Counted from the first letter of the stretch, positions 1 through 6,763 are shown. The stretch: DNA of 7,415 bases from JBBDRV01 sp040905285 (GCA_040905285.1 JBBDRV010000103.1:1-7415), one strand, 5' to 3'. Numbers and translations are program-made. Notes: generated by a model from the sequence alone, not told the origin.

Positions 1-77
1 AAATGGAGTTTTGATTTGGTGACGCTGATAAAAGCCGTTTGACCGGAGGAAAGATTCGGTGCTGCCAGTGCCATTGG

Positions 78-108
78 TACGACAGAATTTCAGTACGACA
101 GAATTTCA
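78..108. repeat. 15-bp direct repeat, period 16, spanning the fic stop codon
   Basis: The 15-mer TACGACAGAATTTCA occurs at 78-92 and again at 94-108, separated by one G. The right copy encodes the last fic codons and the left copy begins with the TGA stop (90-92) and continues past it. The last few codons plus stop context have therefore been duplicated in tandem. The duplication does not change the protein. Replication slippage is the simplest explanation. Confidence 0.85.
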
Positions 109-1238
109 ACAAGTTCCGGATTCACATAATAATGCCGGCCCCTGATTTCTCTTTTTTCCAGCACGTGCAGCCCGGCCAGTTCATTCAGATAATTTCGTGC
201 TGTATTTTCGGCATACATCCCCTGTTCGACCAGATGATTCACCTTGGTGTATGGTTGCGTAAAGATGGCCTCCACCAGATCTTCCGGCCGTCGAATACCG
301 GTATGCTCACGTACAGCCTGCAGAATTTCCTCTTTACCCGCCAGAATATCATTGACCTTTCGAAGGGTGAGTCTTGAGGTCCACTCCACTGCCCGTAACA
401 TATAAAGGATCCACGTCTTCCAGTCGGCCTGTTGCGAAACCCCGGCAAGAGCTTCATAATATTCTTCCTTGTGTTCCAGGATATAGCGGCTAAGGTACAG
501 GATGGGCAGATCCAGAAGTCCGTAGTGGGTCATTATATGAAGATTCATCATACGGCCCACACGGCCGTTTCCGTCGCGAAACGGATGTATGGCTTCGAAC
601 TGAAAGTGGGCTATACTGATCTTGAGCAGCACATCCTCCGGCTGTGATCCCCTGTTATTCAGAAATTCAATCAAGTTACCCATTTTGGCCTCCACGACTC
701 CTTTTCCCCGTGGGGGTGTATACGCCGGTTTTCCCGCATTCGGCCCTGTTCCGCCCATCCGGATAAATGTACGTGCAAAATGCGGGCGGATACCGTCCCC
801 GCTCTCCTGTATGACCCGATAAAGCCTTACAAAATAATCCCGGTTGAATTGACCGTGCTCCTTCAGATATCGATGTCCCTCCCAAAGCGCTTCACGATAC
901 CTCAGAACCTCTTTTGCCGGGCCGGGGGTTTCTGCCTCCATTCTGGAATCACTCACAGCCTTGTAAAGCTCATCATCGGTTGTGAACACATTTTCAATCG
1001 CACTTGAAACCTTTGCCTCCTGCAGAGTGATCGAATTGATCAGCATCGAAGGGTTTGGAATGGCAATATTTCGGCCTGACAGCAGGGCGAGTGCCTCTTT
1101 CGCATTGCCCAGCTGTTCAAAAATCTCCACATCCCTGTATAGCGAAGGATCGATTGGCAGATCCGGGAGTTCGTTCCAGGGCCGGGTGCGGTCAGGATTT
1201 ACGGGATAAAGCGGATCATCAGGCATCATAAATTCCAT
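90..1238 (-). CDS. Fic family protein (predicted AMP-transferase) with C-terminal winged helix
   Basis: A 382-residue cytoplasmic protein, close in size to stand-alone class II Fic enzymes. Fic proteins usually transfer AMP from ATP to a hydroxyl of a target protein; the target here is unknown. The complete catalytic motif HPFRDGNGRVGR is at residues 218-229, with His218 as general base, Asp222 as metal ligand and an Arg226/Arg229 anion hole. The substrate-binding flap lies around 157-176 (TFIRMGG..., AYTPP). Residues 78-83 (SSAIEN) match the inhibitory (S/T)xxxE(G/N) motif placed before the Fic core, so Glu82 should clamp Arg229 and hold the enzyme off: class II self-inhibition. Residues about 310-375 look like a winged helix (AENTARNYLNEL... 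then a beta wing RGRHYYV), as in other Fic-wHTH proteins. No antitoxin gene is adjacent, as expected for class II. The ATG at 1238 has no good Shine-Dalgarno; ATGs at codons 4 and 5 follow a weak GGA and are alternative starts. The gap upstream carries a likely operator. Confidence 0.93.
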   Translation of the reverse strand: MEFMMPDDPLYPVNPDRTRPWNELPDLPIDPSLYRDVEIFEQLGNAKEALALLSGRNIAIPNPSMLINSITLQEAKVSSAIENVFTTDDELYKAVSDSRMEAETPGPAKEVLRYREALWEGHRYLKEHGQFNRDYFVRLYRVIQESGDGIRPHFARTFIRMGGTGPNAGKPAYTPPRGKGVVEAKMGNLIEFLNNRGSQPEDVLLKISIAHFQFEAIHPFRDGNGRVGRMMNLHIMTHYGLLDLPILYLSRYILEHKEEYYEALAGVSQQADWKTWILYMLRAVEWTSRLTLRKVNDILAGKEEILQAVREHTGIRRPEDLVEAIFTQPYTKVNHLVEQGMYAENTARNYLNELAGLHVLEKREIRGRHYYVNPELVEILSY

Positions 1239-1342
1239 TTTTTAATGTTTTGAAGCTCGACCGGCATTAAATTAAGGTTTAAAAAGTAAACATACATTAA
1301 AAACTTATATTTTTAATGTATGTTGGAAATTTACCATTAAAA
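1239..1342. promoter_or_regulatory. Putative operator array: 15-bp inverted repeat and CATTAA half-sites upstream of fic
   Basis: This AT-rich segment contains a perfect inverted repeat, with arms at 1289-1303 and 1310-1324 around the 6-base spacer CTTATA. Each arm contains ACATTAAAAA or its complement TTTTTAATGT. The same 10-mer TTTTTAATGT recurs at 1239-1248, directly against the fic ATG. The core CATTAA/TTAATG is found five times: 1242-1247, 1265-1270, 1295-1300, 1313-1318 and 1335-1340. An AT-only stem with no U-run after it is a poor intrinsic terminator, so an operator for a dimeric regulator is more likely. Its place just upstream of fic suggests control of fic, possibly by its own C-terminal winged helix; that last step is inference. 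No clear -35/-10 pair was identified. Confidence 0.55.
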
Positions 1343-1506
1343 CAGGTGCTGATCCCCTCGATGTTCTTGCGGCCCGTATTTCCCAGGCAGAGACGCCGGG
1401 GAAAAACCAATGGACGATGACTTGTATAGGCAAACCGGGTTGCCACTGATTCAGTACAGCTTTTTGTCAGGATTGTCCGCGCTGCCCGAGTGGCATGGTG
1501 GAAGCC
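1343..1506. other. Intergenic stretch between DUF418 stop and fic operator region
   Basis: No gene is supported here. The reading frames are short and broken, and no GC-rich hairpin followed by a T-run is visible on the minus strand after the DUF418 gene. The small palindrome ACTGA-T-TCAGT at about 1445-1455 is too short to call. With 1239-1342 this makes a 268-bp gap between two same-strand genes, which argues against tight operon coupling. Confidence 0.5.
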
Positions 1507-2874
1507 TCAGTGATGTGGCAGCCTGTTTTTTATGTAGCGTCCATAGGTGAGTACCCGCCAGACCCACTCGAGCGGTCCGTATTTGTATCTTTTTAACCAC
1601 AGTACACTGATCACGGCTTGAAAAGCGAAGATTACAAATACAGCCAGAGTCAGCGCGGCTGAACCGAGATATTGCCCAAGGCCCAGTCCCACATTATAAA
1701 AAACCAGAATCCCGATCAGGGATTGCAGAATATAATTTGAGAGTGCTGTTTTGCCAACGGCATTGAACAGCCCGTTCAAAAGGTTCCTAAGCCGCGTTCG
1801 GAACAGCAGCATGAAGGCAGCGGCATAGGCTGCCGTAAGAATCACGTAACGCAGAGCCGTAAGAGCATCCATGGCCAGCAGCAGCCACATATTGTCCAGA
1901 CCGGGGTGGTCCATTGCCAATACGATATTCATCGGGACACCAACGAGGAATCCGACAACGGCAATCCGGATCAAAAAGGGCCGGTTTTCATGCAATTTAT
2001 GCATCAGCAGCTGACGCCCCACCCATAAGCCCAGTACAAACATGCCCAGTACTTTAAAAAACCGTCCGTCCAGGCTTACAACATACCCCCTTAGCACCGG
2101 CCCCAGATAATTAAAGGAGAGGACGGTACTCCAGGAATGGCTCTGGACCACCTCTGCCAGATCATGCACCTGGAAAGTTTCATGACCGGCCGATGCTTTT
2201 GGCAATCCTGTTTCAATCCAGCTTTCGGACAGCCAGTGATACAGGTGGACCGTATAACCGCCATCGGTCATTTGCAGGTACCAGGAGTACAGGCCAGGAA
2301 AGAGCAGGATGATCAAAGCGGCCCAAAAAAGCAGTTTGCGATCCGGTAAATCCTTGAACAGAATCAGCACATATCCGCACAGGGCATAAAGTACCAGAAT
2401 ATCCCCAAACCAGATCCCCCAAAGGTGCACAATGCCTATCAGCAAGAGAAAAAAGAGCCGTCGGCTGAAGTGGCGAAGGAAAGAACGGTCGGTTGACGAG
2501 GCCCGGATGAATTGTATCGCAAATCCAATCCCGAAAAGAAGCGAGAAAAGGGTATAAAACTTGCCCCTGAAAAATACCGTGTGGATTCTGTCAAATGCTG
2601 TATTCCAGTCGGCCAGCAATAAGCCGTTGTGGACATCCTCCGTCATATAGGTATACCCGCTAAAGACGAGAATATTAATCATCAAAATACCAAAGATTGC
2701 AAATCCACGCAGCGCATCAAGAACGTGAATACGTTCACTTTTCCCAATGGGATTGAATGTTGACCTTTTTTCTGACACGTAGTAGACAGCCTCTTTTCTT
2801 TGTGATAAATTAAGAAACTTCTCAATACTTTTTTTAAAAGTTCCCGGCACACTGCCTGACAGCAGATGAAGCAT
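1507..2874 (-). CDS. DUF418 / YeiB-like polytopic inner-membrane protein
   Basis: A 455-residue membrane protein with about ten hydrophobic segments. It carries the family hallmarks: RIHVLDALRGFAIFGILMIN at 48-67, the KFYTLFSLLFGIGFA segment at 105-119, an RRLFFLLLIGIVHLWG stretch at 138-153, GMFVLGLWVGR at 277-287, and the C-terminal signature KYGPLEWVWRVLTYGR at 431-446. DUF418 proteins are widespread inner-membrane proteins distantly related to heparan-alpha-glucosaminide acetyltransferase and acyltransferase-like folds; no substrate is established and none is claimed. The start is uncertain. The ATG at 2874 has no Shine-Dalgarno and gives a 47-residue polar leader. A GTG at 2776-2778 (codon 33) sits 11 bases after AAAGAGG and gives the usual short N-terminus before RIxxLDxLRG, so a 423-residue product is a good alternative. 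It is transcribed divergently from the ATP-grasp gene. Confidence 0.9.
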   Translation of the reverse strand: MLHLLSGSVPGTFKKSIEKFLNLSQRKEAVYYVSEKRSTFNPIGKSERIHVLDALRGFAIFGILMINILVFSGYTYMTEDVHNGLLLADWNTAFDRIHTVFFRGKFYTLFSLLFGIGFAIQFIRASSTDRSFLRHFSRRLFFLLLIGIVHLWGIWFGDILVLYALCGYVLILFKDLPDRKLLFWAALIILLFPGLYSWYLQMTDGGYTVHLYHWLSESWIETGLPKASAGHETFQVHDLAEVVQSHSWSTVLSFNYLGPVLRGYVVSLDGRFFKVLGMFVLGLWVGRQLLMHKLHENRPFLIRIAVVGFLVGVPMNIVLAMDHPGLDNMWLLLAMDALTALRYVILTAAYAAAFMLLFRTRLRNLLNGLFNAVGKTALSNYILQSLIGILVFYNVGLGLGQYLGSAALTLAVFVIFAFQAVISVLWLKRYKYGPLEWVWRVLTYGRYIKNRLPHH

Positions 2875-3161
2875 AATATGTCAGAAACTTCACAACTCTT
2901 TGGATGGCAGGCCTGCTCTTTCCGGAGTTATGTTTTACGGACAGGAAATTAGCTTGTGGAAAGGCGGCCCTCAACCTGAAGAAATTGATAAAAGGTCGGC
3001 TATACGTTTAAAAAAGATAAAGTGCTTATGAGTGACAGGAGAGATTTGCCGGACACACCGGCGTTTGTTTTCACCGGTTTGTTCTATTATACCGTATTCT
3101 GTGAGTTGTCTGCAGCCGCACGAAGAATAGACTGTGAAACATCCCCGGAATATGATTTTTG

Positions 3162-3191
3162 CCCGGTAAAAGGGCTCCCGGTAAATGGACT
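3162..3191. repeat. Imperfect 15-bp tandem repeat (13/15 identical) upstream of ATP-grasp start
   Basis: Two adjacent 15-base units, 3162-3176 and 3177-3191, both begin CCCGGTAAA and differ at two positions. In the frame of the downstream ATP-grasp gene they would read PGKRA-PGKWT, but they lie before the preferred TTG start at 3243 and are probably untranslated. Consistent with an older slippage duplication. Confidence 0.6.
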
Positions 3192-3229
3192 CACTGGTTT
3201 TCATTGAATATCAGTCAGGGAAAAGCCAC

Positions 3230-3235
3230 AGGAGG
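3230..3235 (+). promoter_or_regulatory. Shine-Dalgarno AGGAGG that decides a TTG start
   Basis: A full AGGAGG is followed by a 7-base spacer and then TTG at 3243-3245, in frame with the ATP-grasp protein. The ATG at 3238-3240, only two bases after this site, is in another frame and hits TGA two codons later, so it cannot be the start of this gene. Confidence 0.65.
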
Positions 3236-3242
3236 ATATGGA

Positions 3243-4406
3243 TTGAATTTGAAAACGGCTCTTCCACATACTCAGGTTACTGACAGATGGAGACTTATCC
3301 TTCCCGATAATCGGGCAATAGCATCCAAAATGGATATCTCTTCTGTTTTGCTTCTGGGCACTGAAAATGCAGTTGCACTCCCGGTTGTTCGATCGCTCGG
3401 TTCCCTCATGCCCGATCTCCGGATTCATGCCCTTTCACGGGACGACGGCCACTATCAAATCGCCCGGTACTCGAAGTATGTGCACAGCCATCAATTCATA
3501 CGATCCGATACCGAAGAGGAGCTGTTAAAGGAGCTTAAGGATAAGGTAAAGGAGACACATGCCACCATTTTGCTGCCGGTGGATGAGTATTTCGTCCGGG
3601 TACTTTCCTCGATAAAAGATGAACTTGGAAAAGCAGTCTGCCTTCCGCCTCTGCCAGGTCCGGATCTTTTTGATTCTCTGGTTTACAAAAACCGGCTGAG
3701 TGAGGTGCTTGTTCAGTCGGGGCTTCCCTCTGCGGTTACCTACCCTCTGCATCAGGTGGATCCTTCACAGACCAGCAACGAGTTCTTCCCCTGTCTGCTC
3801 AAGCCGGTGTTCGGGGCTTCCGGCCGGGAGATCGTAAAAATAACAGATCGGGATATGCTGAGGCGTTATATGAAAAGACTGGATACGGAAAAATTTATCA
3901 TCCAGGAGTATATTCCCGGTATGGATATCGGGTGCAGCATGCTGGCTGTAAACGGGGAAATTAAAGCGCTTACCACCCAGAAAAGTTTAGCCAAGAAAGG
4001 CTTTTCTTTTTCCACTGCCATCCGGTTCAAGTACTATCCCGAGGTTGCAGACCTGGTCCGGCAGTTAATCAGACATACCGGCTACAGCGGTCTTGCAGAT
4101 CTGGATTTTCGGTTGGATGAGCGGGACGGACAACCAAAACTGACGGATTTCAATGCCCGGTTCTGGCGATCCCTCCTCGGATCCAAAGCTGCCGGTATCG
4201 ACTTTACTTTGCTGAACTGTTTTGCAGCTATGGGCATACCTTTTGATATGCCGGAATTCACGGAAAGCACCTATTTAATGGGTAAAAGCACCATAGCCCA
4301 TTACCAGAGCAAATTCAATTTCTCTTCCGGTTCAGCCATACCCGTCACAACCGATTTGTGGAGCCGTATCACGGATCCGTTTCCGGAAATCATCCGGTTT
4401 CTATAG
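3243..4406 (+). CDS. ATP-grasp domain protein (carbamoyl-phosphate-synthase-like ligase), substrate unknown
   Basis: A cytoplasmic ATP-grasp protein of 387 residues from the TTG at 3243. Enzymes of this superfamily activate a carboxylate as acyl phosphate with ATP and join it to an amine or other nucleophile; the substrate pair cannot be read from the sequence. Residues about 33-53 (SSVLLLGTENAVALPVVRSL) form the Rossmann-like pre-ATP-grasp start. The ATP-grasp fold shows LLKPVFGASGREI (Lys187 and the glycine loop), IIQEYIPG at 219-226 (Glu222 at the adenine hinge), LADLDFR at 284-290, and TDFNARFW at 301-308, where Asp302 and Asn304 stand in the usual metal-binding E-x-N position. The C-terminal part (AGIDFTLLNCFAAMG) resembles the end of stand-alone predicted carbamoyl-phosphate-synthase-like ATP-grasp proteins. 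TTG is preferred because of the AGGAGG 7 bases away; the ATG at 3330 (358 residues) has a poor ribosome site but begins right at the conserved fold, so it remains plausible. Convergent with the kinase gene; no biosynthetic partner is adjacent. Confidence 0.85.
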   Translation: MNLKTALPHTQVTDRWRLILPDNRAIASKMDISSVLLLGTENAVALPVVRSLGSLMPDLRIHALSRDDGHYQIARYSKYVHSHQFIRSDTEEELLKELKDKVKETHATILLPVDEYFVRVLSSIKDELGKAVCLPPLPGPDLFDSLVYKNRLSEVLVQSGLPSAVTYPLHQVDPSQTSNEFFPCLLKPVFGASGREIVKITDRDMLRRYMKRLDTEKFIIQEYIPGMDIGCSMLAVNGEIKALTTQKSLAKKGFSFSTAIRFKYYPEVADLVRQLIRHTGYSGLADLDFRLDERDGQPKLTDFNARFWRSLLGSKAAGIDFTLLNCFAAMGIPFDMPEFTESTYLMGKSTIAHYQSKFNFSSGSAIPVTTDLWSRITDPFPEIIRFL

Positions 4407-4452
4407 TCAGGACCTGCATTCAGTTCTCCCGGCAGCTGAAACCGGCAAATGC

Positions 4453-4531
4453 CTGTCGGACACCCAAAATCCCTGGGACAGTTGCAAAGGGGATACAGCA
4501 CAAAAGCTGCCAGGTTGAACACGTCCGACAG
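4453..4531. repeat. 9-bp perfect inverted repeat spanning the convergent gap
   Basis: CTGTCGGAC at 4453-4461 is matched by its exact complement GTCCGACAG at 4523-4531, 61 bases apart. It sits between the stops of two convergent genes (4406 and 4537). A competing 7-bp pair, ACAGCAC at 4495-4501 with GTGCTGT at 4531-4537, overlaps the right arm. Neither hairpin is followed by a T-run, so a standard intrinsic terminator is not supported; a long-loop RNA structure at the two 3' ends is possible. Confidence 0.35.
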
Positions 4532-4536
4532 TGCTG

Positions 4537-6537
4537 TTAATCAGCTATTCCTCTGGCTATTGCGGCTTCACTGCGGATGACAGCTGACAGGGATTCAAAA
4601 GCCTCTGTTTTGGTTAGATAAGCCGAGGCACCGGCACGTTTCATGGCCTCTATAACTTCCGCTTTGTCGTGAAGGGACAAGCCGATGATACGAACATTCG
4701 AATTGCCGGAAGAAATGATTTGAGTCGCTTCAATCCCGTCCATCTCCGGCATGTTTACATCCATGACGATGACATCCAGGTCCATTTCACGAGTCTGTTC
4801 AACAGCATCCCTGCCATTTACGGCCTCTGCTATCACAAGCAGGTCTTCCTCTCCCTCAATCAGATTCCTGAGCCCTGTACGTACCATCTGGTGATCGTCG
4901 ACAAGCAATATCCTGATTTGACTGTCATCTCCGTTCCTTTCAGGATATTCAGGTGCCGGCGGGACCCGATCCGCCGCTACGAACCCTGTACTGTCATCAT
5001 CCGTGATCGGGATCAAAAGATTGATTTTTGTACCTTTTCCCGGCTCCGTATTTATCTTCATGCGACCTCCCAGCCAGTCCAGCCGTTCGTAAATATTAAA
5101 CAGGCCGAACCCGCCGTTTTTGACAGGAGTAGGAATTTGGTCTTTTATCTTAAAACCTTTTCCTTCATCCTCAACAATTACCTGAACCTGTTCACCCTTA
5201 CGTGACAGAGTTATCTGGGCTTCCTGAACATCGGCATGCTTAATCACATTAAAGAGCAATTCCCTTACACACTGGCAAAGTGTCCTGCGCACTTCTTCTG
5301 TCAGCACCTTCAGCTGATCATCCTCCCTGACGGTAACGTCAAGATTGTGCTTTTTCATTTTGTTCGCCACCCAGCCGATATTGGCCGCCAGACCTTCTTT
5401 CTCCAGTGACGGAGGAGGTTTCAGGTCTGACATCAGTTCCCTGGTAAAGGTGATTGCGCTATTCGTTAAATCTGCAATTTCAACCGCTTCGGAACGCGAA
5501 GGGCCGGGAAGACTGTGCTTTAACAGAAGATCGAGTTTCATCTTGCTCATAGCCAGAATCTGTCCCAGATTATCATGCAGTTCAGTAGCCAGCCGCTGCC
5601 GCTCATGTTCTTCTGCCTTGCTCAATTCAGAGGTCAGTGACTTAAGCTGCTCCTGATACGTCAGAAGGGCGGCTGTACGCTCTTTTACACGGTCCTCCAG
5701 CGTTTCATTCATTTCCTGGAGCTTTTTCTCTGATTTTTTTCGGGCGGTGATATCCCGTGCTATTTTCGATGCGCCTACCACCTGACCTGTTGAGTCACAT
5801 ATGGGGGATATCGTCAGGGATACGTGAAGCTGTGTTCCATCTTTTCGTACCCGGACGGTTTCAAAATGATCAATCCGGTTCCCCCGCCTGAGCTCTTTAA
5901 GTATGATCGTCTCCTCATCCAGGCGGTCATTGGGTATCAGCAGGGTTACCGGCTGGCCAACAGCTTCCTCTGAGGTATAACCGAATATCCGTTCCGCGCT
6001 CTTGTTCCAGCTCGTGATGATACCATCCAGATTCTTGCTAATGATGGCATCGTCGGAACTTTCAATGATGGCACTGAGTAAATTTTTTGAATGCTCCTGG
6101 GACTTACGCCCGGTAATGTCAATGAGCATGTTAATCCCTCCTGTCAGCTTGTCCCGGGAATCGAATATGGGTATCGGATAGGGGGTAAACCAGATGCGTT
6201 TCCCGTCCGGCCGTTCTGCGATGGCTTCAGAACCAACAACCGGCCGGCCTTCCTGCAGCGCAACAGCCATGGGACACTGGTTATGGGGTAACGGACTGCC
6301 GTCAGGATTAAAGAGCTTCCAGGTTACACACCATTGGTCCGTATTCAGTTTCGGCACCCGGCCTGAAAATTTGACGGCGGCAGCATTGAAATACGTAAGA
6401 CGGCCTTCTGCATCTGTGATATAGATGGCGACCGGCAGGTTGTCCAGTACCTCACGCAAGGGCATCTGATCTGCGTTCTCTCTGCCATTGGCAAATGTCG
6501 GGGGTTGTCCTGCGGATGCACGATTATTTTCAGCCAT
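4537..6537 (-). CDS. Hybrid sensor kinase: PAS-PAS-HisKA_3-HATPase-receiver (NarL type), soluble
   Basis: A 666-residue protein (numbered from the ATG at 6537) with no signal peptide or membrane segment, hence a cytoplasmic sensor. Domains in order: PAS 1 at about 28-143, with the PHNQCPMAVAL and AERPDGKRIWFTPYP pattern; PAS 2 at about 150-268 (DDAIISKNLDGIITSWN...IARDITARKK); a coiled coil at about 268-316; the HisKA_3 dimerisation helix ERQRLATELHDNLGQIL with phospho-acceptor His321; an HATPase domain with N-box RELLFNVIKHA (Asn430), G1 box DEGKG from Asp457, GGFGLFNIYERL from 475, and PGKGT. A proline-rich linker (about 513-538) leads to a NarL-like receiver at 540-655 with the acidic pair Asp547/548, phospho-acceptor Asp593, Ser621 and Lys643. 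The LuxR-type helix-turn-helix that usually follows such a receiver is absent, so the output must go to another protein or feed back on the kinase. An in-frame TTG at 6543, two codons earlier, is 6 bases after AAGGA and is an equally good start (668 residues). No cognate regulator gene is in view. Confidence 0.92.
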   Translation of the reverse strand: MAENNRASAGQPPTFANGRENADQMPLREVLDNLPVAIYITDAEGRLTYFNAAAVKFSGRVPKLNTDQWCVTWKLFNPDGSPLPHNQCPMAVALQEGRPVVGSEAIAERPDGKRIWFTPYPIPIFDSRDKLTGGINMLIDITGRKSQEHSKNLLSAIIESSDDAIISKNLDGIITSWNKSAERIFGYTSEEAVGQPVTLLIPNDRLDEETIILKELRRGNRIDHFETVRVRKDGTQLHVSLTISPICDSTGQVVGASKIARDITARKKSEKKLQEMNETLEDRVKERTAALLTYQEQLKSLTSELSKAEEHERQRLATELHDNLGQILAMSKMKLDLLLKHSLPGPSRSEAVEIADLTNSAITFTRELMSDLKPPPSLEKEGLAANIGWVANKMKKHNLDVTVREDDQLKVLTEEVRRTLCQCVRELLFNVIKHADVQEAQITLSRKGEQVQVIVEDEGKGFKIKDQIPTPVKNGGFGLFNIYERLDWLGGRMKINTEPGKGTKINLLIPITDDDSTGFVAADRVPPAPEYPERNGDDSQIRILLVDDHQMVRTGLRNLIEGEEDLLVIAEAVNGRDAVEQTREMDLDVIVMDVNMPEMDGIEATQIISSGNSNVRIIGLSLHDKAEVIEAMKRAGASAYLTKTEAFESLSAVIRSEAAIARGIAD

Positions 6538-6596
6538 ATGCAAACTAATTCCTTCGATCGGTTAGATCGCTTATCTGCTCCTAATCTTGATAACTC

Positions 6597-6646
6597 CTTA
6601 TCTTGATATCTGAACCCTGAGCTTATCTTGATATCTGAAACCTGAG
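6597..6646. repeat. 25-bp tandem repeat, two copies, upstream of the kinase gene
   Basis: Two adjacent 25-base units, 6597-6621 and 6622-6646, both start CTTATCTTGATATCTGAA and differ at one base. A partial third copy (CTAATCTTGATA, 6581-6592) lies just before them. The array ends about 60 bases before the kinase start on the minus strand, inside its 5' leader or promoter. Each unit includes GATATC, so it could present repeated binding sites; slippage expansion is the simpler explanation. Confidence 0.75.
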
Positions 6647-6724
6647 CCTTAACAAACCAAAGTACAAAAACCATAGCTTTTTTTCAAAAAGAGCGATCAG
6701 CTTATAATGCGGCGGTTTGGACCT

Positions 6725-6763
6725 TTCGACCGTCCATTCCACATGTGTTACATACCGGTCGAA
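6725..6763. promoter_or_regulatory. Nested dyad: 8-bp inverted repeat around the palindrome CACATGTG
   Basis: TTCGACCG at 6725-6732 is exactly complementary to CGGTCGAA at 6756-6763. Their midpoint (6744) nearly coincides with that of the perfect palindrome CACATGTG at 6740-6747. Two symmetric elements sharing a centre, near the middle of a divergent promoter region, suggest a regulator binding site, but no known consensus was recognised. Confidence 0.35.

Larger units (their letters stand above)
2875..3242. other. Divergent intergenic region between DUF418 and ATP-grasp genes
   Basis: About 370 bp with no convincing gene. It must hold the promoters of the two divergent genes, but I find no strong -35/-10 pair on either strand. 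It contains the imperfect tandem repeat at 3162-3191 and the AGGAGG ribosome binding site at 3230-3235. Short open frames here, such as a 24-codon one from the ATG at 2878 and a 61-codon one from 3022, lack ribosome sites and recognisable protein features. If the DUF418 gene starts at its GTG, the gap extends down to 2779. Confidence 0.5.

Noticed and set aside
1289..1324. The fic upstream inverted repeat as an intrinsic terminator for the DUF418 gene
   Set aside because: The stem is almost all A-T and is not followed by a T-run in the direction of transcription; the repeated half-sites fit an operator better.
1343..1506. A cysteine-rich stretch that could be a broken small gene in the DUF418-fic gap
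   Set aside because: The frame is interrupted by stops within about 35 codons and has no start with a ribosome site; the cysteines look like chance.
3056..3084. A possible further tandem repeat (CACCGG...TTTGTT twice)
   Set aside because: The copies align only with a two-base gap and share few positions, too weak to separate from chance.
2878..3207. Small plus-strand frames (24 codons from 2878; 61 codons from 3022) in the DUF418/ATP-grasp gap
   Set aside because: No Shine-Dalgarno, no recognisable motif or signal sequence, and the longer one overlaps the better supported leader of the ATP-grasp gene.
4669..5205. A 178-codon plus-strand open frame opposite the kinase receiver and ATPase region
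   Set aside because: It lies wholly antisense to a well-supported kinase gene, has no recognisable domain, and its composition is what the opposite strand of this gene would give.
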